From assembly GCA_963981505.1 (NCBI GenBank), contig CAXCEI010000045.1:1-10748 (forward strand): a DNA stretch of 10,748 nucleotides, written 5' to 3'. Made by a program: the position numbers and the translations under genes. Shown piece after piece: positions 7,368-10,748 of this stretch (the stretch's first letter is position 1; every line of letters starts with the position of its first letter). The notes beneath the pieces were generated by a model, which ran no database searches, was not told the DNA's origin, and saw only the letters and a list, made by a program, of their open reading frames with translations. Source of the stretch: OPU3-GD-OMZ sp001901525 (GTDB taxonomy: Bacteria; Pseudomonadota; Gammaproteobacteria; Methylococcales; Methylomonadaceae).

Positions 7368-8027
7368 TTACATTACTTTAATTTCATCATCAGATGCGAT
7401 TAAAATAATATCAGCCGGTTTAATGGCAAATAACCCGACAGTGATAACGCCCGGAATATCATTAATCGCTTTTTCTAAGGCAATGGGATCAGTGATATCC
7501 AAATTGTGAATGTCGATAATTTGATTACCATTATCGGTGATAAAGTTTTCGCGCCATTCTGGTTGTCCGCCAAATCGTGACATCACTTGTCGGGCAACGT
7601 AGCTGCGTGACATTGGGATTACTTCAATAGGCAGTGGAAAAGCGCCTAATGTCTCCACCATTTTGGATTCATCAACAATGCATACAAATTGACTGCAAGC
7701 ATCGGCAATAATCTTTTCACGAGTCAGGGCGCCGCCGCCGCCTTTAATGAGTTGCTTGTGTGGGTCAACTTCATCGGCACCGTCAATATAGACTTTTATC
7801 TCATCGACATCATTGAGGTCAAGGACAGGAATCCCGGCTTCTTTAAGGCGTTGTGTGGTACCTTCGGAGCTTGAAACGGCACCTTCAATATCAATTTTGA
7901 AATCAATTAAACAGTCGATAAAGTGGTTGACCGTTGAGCCGGTTCCTACGCCAATAACACGGGCATCTTTGATATATTCAATCGCAGCTTCAGCTGTTTT
8001 ACGTTTTTTTTGGTCTTGTGGTGTCAT
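7368..8027 (-). CDS. rpiA: Ribose-5-phosphate isomerase A
   Basis: This 219-residue enzyme interconverts ribose 5-phosphate and ribulose 5-phosphate in the cytoplasmic non-oxidative pentose phosphate pathway. Its length equals that of E. coli RpiA. Diagnostic segments are GVGTGST (26-32) and SSSEGTTQRL (52-61) for phosphate binding. IDGADEVD (81-88) and KGGGGALTREK (95-105) carry the catalytic residues; D82, D85, K95 and E104 correspond to E. coli D81, D84, K94 and E103. The ATG at 8027 has an AGGT Shine-Dalgarno sequence upstream. It lies 61 bp downstream of rpe on the same strand with no clear promoter or terminator between, so the two are probably co-transcribed. Confidence 0.97.
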   Translation of the reverse strand: MTPQDQKKRKTAEAAIEYIKDARVIGVGTGSTVNHFIDCLIDFKIDIEGAVSSSEGTTQRLKEAGIPVLDLNDVDEIKVYIDGADEVDPHKQLIKGGGGALTREKIIADACSQFVCIVDESKMVETLGAFPLPIEVIPMSRSYVARQVMSRFGGQPEWRENFITDNGNQIIDIHNLDITDPIALEKAINDIPGVITVGLFAIKPADIILIASDDEIKVM

Positions 8028-8088
8028 AACAGTACCTAATAAAAATGGACAATTTAAGGCGGTGTGTAGCCTGAATGAGAACGTCTAA

Positions 8089-8760
8089 TTATTCAGCTTG
8101 AGCGAGTTCAGAGCGCATTTGGTCAATAGTGTCGCGGTAATTAGGTTTGCCAAAAATAGCAGAACCAGCAACGAATGTATCAGCCCCTGCTGCTTTAATT
8201 TCACGAATATTGTCAATTTTAACGCCGCCATCAATTTCAAGACGAATATCAAAGCCACTGTCATCAATTTTTTTTCTGACTTGACGTAGTTTGTCGAGTG
8301 CAGAAGGTAAAAAGGATTGGCCGCCAAAGCCAGGATTAACTGACATCAGTAAGATCATATCCAATTTATCCATCACATGGTCTAAATGGTGAAGAGGGGT
8401 TCCTGGATTAAAAACGAGGCCTGCTTTACAGCCTTCATCATGAATAAGTTGTAATGTTCTATCGATATGGACTGAACCTTCAGGGTGGAAGGTGATGAAG
8501 TTAGCACCGGCTTGGGCAAAATCAGGAATAATTCTATCTACCGGTTCGATCATCAGATGAACGTCGATCGGTGCAGTAACGCCGTGTTTTCTCAGCGCAT
8601 CACAGACCAGCGGGCCAATGGTTAAATTGGGTACAAAGTGATTGTCCATAACATCAAAATGCACAACATCTGCACCGGCAGCCAAAACATTATCAACTTC
8701 TTCACCGAGTCGGGCAAAATCAGCTGAAAGAATTGAGGGAGCTATCCAGTTCTCAGTCAT
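8089..8760 (-). CDS. rpe: Ribulose-phosphate 3-epimerase
   Basis: This 223-residue TIM-barrel enzyme interconverts ribulose 5-phosphate and xylulose 5-phosphate. Landmarks in order are IAPSILSADFARLGEEV (6-22), VHFDVMDNHFVPN (33-45) with metal ligands H35 and D37, DVHLMIE (66-72) with H68, MSVNPGFGGQSF (139-150) for phosphate binding, EIDGGV (175-180) with catalytic D177, and AGSAIFG (198-204). The length is usual for the family. The start at 8760 is well supported by TGAGGA (8773-8768) seven bases upstream. rpiA follows 61 bp downstream, pairing the two enzymes that compete for ribulose 5-phosphate. The gph and trp genes often found next to rpe in enteric bacteria are absent here. Confidence 0.97.
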   Translation of the reverse strand: MTENWIAPSILSADFARLGEEVDNVLAAGADVVHFDVMDNHFVPNLTIGPLVCDALRKHGVTAPIDVHLMIEPVDRIIPDFAQAGANFITFHPEGSVHIDRTLQLIHDEGCKAGLVFNPGTPLHHLDHVMDKLDMILLMSVNPGFGGQSFLPSALDKLRQVRKKIDDSGFDIRLEIDGGVKIDNIREIKAAGADTFVAGSAIFGKPNYRDTIDQMRSELAQAE

Positions 8761-8788
8761 TTTAAAATCCTCATAAATAAAACTCTGT

Positions 8789-8818
8789 ATTATAACGTTT
8801 TTAAGTACTTTATGTGCA
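8789..8818 (-). promoter_or_regulatory. Candidate sigma70 promoter for rpe-rpiA
   Basis: On the minus strand a perfect TATAAT (8794-8789) lies 18 bp downstream of TGCACA (8818-8813), which matches TTGACA at four of six positions. The predicted start near 8782 gives a leader of about 20 bases containing the strong TGAGGA ribosome-binding site. Confidence 0.55.
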
Positions 8819-8862
8819 TCTAGAAAGTGTCCTGATTTTGTTTTTTTGAACGGTTCTATACT

Positions 8863-8884
8863 TAACGGTAGTTAACTACCGTTA
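8863..8884. repeat. Perfect 22-bp palindrome between divergent genes
   Basis: Two 11-base halves (TAACGGTAGTT and its exact complement) meet at a GTTAAC centre. The palindrome lies between rpe and the thioredoxin-fold gene, about 90-105 bp from the inferred start of each transcript. A TATACT hexamer (8857-8862) directly abuts its left end. The symmetry suits a dimeric DNA-binding protein. As RNA it could also fold into a 9-bp stem with a TTAA loop followed by ATTTTCG, a weak terminator shape. Confidence 0.75.
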
Positions 8885-8942
8885 TTTTCGTAGGATGAAA
8901 GCTTTTTTATGAGCGGCTTTTTGATAAAGCGCTGGCATATTC

Positions 8943-8971
8943 TTTATTTGAGAGGAATAACAATTTATAAT
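8943..8971 (+). promoter_or_regulatory. Candidate promoter for the thioredoxin-fold gene
   Basis: A perfect TATAAT at 8966-8971 is preceded, with a 17-bp spacer, by TTTATT (8943-8948, three of six matches to TTGACA). It would start transcription near 8978 and give a leader of about 47 bases. A second -10-like TATACT at 8857-8862 is an alternative, upstream start that would place the 22-bp palindrome at the transcript's 5' end. Confidence 0.4.
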
Positions 8972-9024
8972 AGACAATTGCTCAACCTATTTCGACTGCA
9001 CTCACCATAATGGCTTAATAAAAA

Positions 9025-9582
9025 ATGGCAGCAACCAGTTCAGTAATGATGCCTTTAGGCACAAAGGCACCGGATTTTAAACTTTTGGATACGGTTACCA
9101 CTTCCATGATGGATTTGGACGGTTTAAAAGGGCGTCGGGGGACGTTGGTTATGTTTATTTGTAATCATTGTCCTTATGTTATTCATATTAAGGTGCAATT
9201 AATTGCTATTGCTAACAGTTATCGTTCTCAGGGCATTAATACCGTTGCGATCAGTTCAAATGATATTGTGAATTATCCACAAGATGCCCCTGATAAAATG
9301 GCGGCATTGATGGCTGAATGGGATTTTCCTTTTGACGCATATTTGTTCGATGAACAGCAGTCAGTTGCGCGTGCCTATCAGGCCGTTTGTACACCTGATC
9401 TTTTTTTGTTCGATGATTCTCTACAGTGTGTTTATCGGGGCCGACTTGATGGTTCTACGCCTAAAAATGATATTGCAGTAACCGGGCAGGATTTGCGCAA
9501 TGCTTTGGATGATTATTTAGCGAGCAATGCTATTAGTGAAGTACAAGTTCCCAGTATTGGATGCAATATTAAGTGGAAGTAA
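9025..9582 (+). CDS. Peroxiredoxin-like / thioredoxin-fold protein (AhpC/TSA type, CxxC)
   Basis: This 185-residue protein resembles the peroxiredoxin-like thioredoxin-fold subgroup. After MPLGTKAPDFKLLDT (9-23) comes a redox motif CNHCPYV (46-52) in the usual thioredoxin position, then VAISSND (74-80). VCTPDLFLFD (121-130) supplies the cis-proline TP and an extra Cys122. The conserved-looking tail SIGCNIKWK (177-185) holds Cys180. The two cysteines of CNHC suggest thiol-disulfide exchange; peroxide reduction is not demonstrated by sequence. No signal peptide or lipobox is seen, so a cytoplasmic location is likely. Two in-frame stops lie just upstream (9016 and 9019), so the ATG at 9025 is the earliest possible start, although no Shine-Dalgarno sequence is evident. 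The next possible starts are the paired ATGs at 9046 and 9049, which would still keep the fold. Confidence 0.9.
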   Translation: MAATSSVMMPLGTKAPDFKLLDTVTTSMMDLDGLKGRRGTLVMFICNHCPYVIHIKVQLIAIANSYRSQGINTVAISSNDIVNYPQDAPDKMAALMAEWDFPFDAYLFDEQQSVARAYQAVCTPDLFLFDDSLQCVYRGRLDGSTPKNDIAVTGQDLRNALDDYLASNAISEVQVPSIGCNIKWK

Positions 9583-9720
9583 GTTGGCAATTATATAAAT
9601 TAGCATTCAGTTAATTTAGCACCCAGTCATCAGTTATGTTGACGGGGGCGTATTTGATTGTGTTGTTAAGATTTTTTTTAAATGGTCGATTGTGGCCTCT
9701 CAATAAAGTTAAGGTAAAAA

Positions 9721-10748
9721 ATGAAAAGTTATTCAATTGCTGTGCTTGCCGGTGATGGTATCGGTCCCGAAATAACCCGTGAAGCCATTAAGGTGCTCGA
9801 ACTTATCGAAGAGCGTAATGACGTAAAGTTTGAATTATTACCTGCGGCTTTTGGTGCGTGTGCTTATTTTGAATTTGGCGATGCTTTTCCGCAATCGACG
9901 ATTGATATTTGTGATCGCGCAGATGCGATTTTAAAAGGGCCAATTGGTTTAAACCATGAAGACTCTAAGCGTATCCCTATTGATAAACAACCTGAGCGTG
10001 GGGCCTTACTGCCATTACGCCGTCGTTATAATACTTACGCTAATTTTCGTCCGGTTTCTTTGCCTAAGGCATTAGCGCATTTTTCACCATTAAAGCCTGA
10101 TGTGATTGGCGAAGGTATTGATTTAGTGATGGTGCGTGAACTTGTTGGAGGGCTTTATTTTGGTGAAAAAATAGCCGGTGTGAATGAAGAGGGTTTACGT
10201 TATGTTAAGGAGTCGTTGGAATATGATGAAAATCAAATCCAACAAATTATGCATCAAGCGTTTAAATTAGCAAATAAACGAAAAAAGGTTCTTCATAACA
10301 TTCATAAAAGTAATGTTTTAAAATCTAGTGTGTTGTGGAATGAAGTTCTAGGCGAAGTTGCAGTGGATTACCCCGAGGTGGAAGTTATTCATATTTTGGT
10401 CGATGCGGCAGCAACATTGCTTTGTTTAAACCCAACGCAATTTGATGTCATGGTGATGGAAAATATGTTTGGTGATATCTTGAGCGATCAAGGCGGTGGT
10501 ATTTTAGGCTCTCTCGGGTTGATGCCATCGGCTTGTTTAGGAGATGAAAAAGCTTATTATGAGCCTTCTCACGGCTCAGCACCTGATATTGCAGGTAAGA
10601 ATATTGCCAATCCTTATTCGATGATTGGTTCCGTAGCGATGATGTTGGAAAATAGCTTTGCGATGGAAGAAGAAGCCAAAAATGTTTGGGCCGCGATGCA
10701 AGGTGTTTTTGCGGACGGCTATTCGACGGCTGATCTTTCAAAATCAGG
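9721..10748 (+). CDS. LeuB-like decarboxylating dehydrogenase (isopropylmalate/isocitrate family), 3' end cut
   Basis: The frame is open to the window edge (342 full codons); about 15-25 residues are probably missing compared with the usual 355-365. Family motifs are clear: GDGIGPE (11-17), GALLPLRRRYNTYANFRP (94-111), VMVRELVGGLYFG (136-148) with Y146, HKSNVLKSS (195-203) with K196, LVDAA (226-230) with D228, ENMFGDILSDQGGG (247-260) with D252 and D256, and EPSHGSAPDIAGKNIANP (281-298). The Tyr, Lys and three Asp residues used for catalysis and metal binding in LeuB are present. NAD-dependent oxidative decarboxylation of a malate-type substrate is therefore expected. It departs from canonical LeuB at several usually fixed places (VDNAA is VDAAA, DEASML is DQGGGI) and no leuCD genes are nearby. 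It may be a paralogue with another substrate. The start has AAGG 8 bases upstream. Confidence 0.88.
   Translation, partial: MKSYSIAVLAGDGIGPEITREAIKVLELIEERNDVKFELLPAAFGACAYFEFGDAFPQSTIDICDRADAILKGPIGLNHEDSKRIPIDKQPERGALLPLRRRYNTYANFRPVSLPKALAHFSPLKPDVIGEGIDLVMVRELVGGLYFGEKIAGVNEEGLRYVKESLEYDENQIQQIMHQAFKLANKRKKVLHNIHKSNVLKSSVLWNEVLGEVAVDYPEVEVIHILVDAAATLLCLNPTQFDVMVMENMFGDILSDQGGGILGSLGLMPSACLGDEKAYYEPSHGSAPDIAGKNIANPYSMIGSVAMMLENSFAMEEEAKNVWAAMQGVFADGYSTADLSKS

Noticed and set aside
8028..8088. AGGC/GCCT inverted pair between rpe and rpiA, considered as an internal terminator
   Set aside because: The stem is only 4 bp with an 8-base loop and no T-tract follows it on the minus strand.
8085..8327. 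80-codon minus-strand frame overlapping rpe, with a hydrophobic stretch
   Set aside because: It is an alternative frame of the rpe 3' half, whose epimerase motifs are intact, and the apparent hydrophobicity is a frame artefact.
8909..9010. 33-codon open frame (begins MSGFLIKRWHILYL) between the palindrome and the thioredoxin-fold gene
   Set aside because: The AGGA upstream is 13 bases away, and the frame spans a perfect TATAAT at 8966-8971 that more likely belongs to the next gene's promoter. There is no sign of coding constraint.
9639..9679. TTGACG followed by an eight-T run upstream of the dehydrogenase, considered as promoter or terminator
   Set aside because: No -10 hexamer lies at an acceptable spacing after TTGACG, and no stem precedes the T-run, so neither call can be supported.
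10448..10741. 97-codon minus-strand open frame at the right edge
   Set aside because: It lies entirely inside the well-supported dehydrogenase gene, and its translation is Ser/Gln/His-rich without any domain character.

Overview
The window reads as chromosomal DNA of a low-to-moderate GC gammaproteobacterium. The evidence is an 81-residue protein that closely resembles the gammaproteobacterial family TIGR02647, RpiA with the 219-residue length of the E. coli enzyme, and the housekeeping setting. The exact genus cannot be read from the sequence. Base composition looks even across the window. No tRNA, rRNA, CRISPR array, insertion sequence or prophage gene was seen.

Left part (1-6425). A membrane-protein C-terminus ends at 162 and converges, with only 5 bp between, on an unusual block. 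On the minus strand, the TIGR02647-like gene (2428-2673) is followed 58 bp later by a 733-residue protein (168-2369). That protein combines an N-terminal half containing a degenerate Fic-like motif with a well-preserved zeta-toxin-type P-loop kinase domain. Divergently, across a 281-bp promoter region, lies an 1156-residue protein (2955-6425) that I cannot assign. It carries a Walker-A-like SGGGKS loop. Whether these three genes form one system is inference from arrangement. They are the part of the window most likely to hold undescribed biology.

Right part (6455-10748). This is metabolic. It has an inositol-monophosphatase-family phosphatase (6527-7291), then the minus-strand pair rpe-rpiA (8760 down to 7368). 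These two encode enzymes that act on ribulose 5-phosphate in the non-oxidative pentose phosphate pathway, and a GC-rich hairpin with a T-tract ends their transcript. Divergent from rpe is a peroxiredoxin-like/thioredoxin-fold gene (9025-9582). Last is a decarboxylating dehydrogenase of the isopropylmalate/isocitrate family (from 9721), cut by the window end. A perfect 22-bp palindrome sits midway between the divergent rpe and thioredoxin-fold promoters.

No stretch over 300 bp lacks a gene. The three larger gaps (2674-2954, 8761-9024, 9583-9720) hold promoters, inverted repeats or short possible leader structures, described individually.
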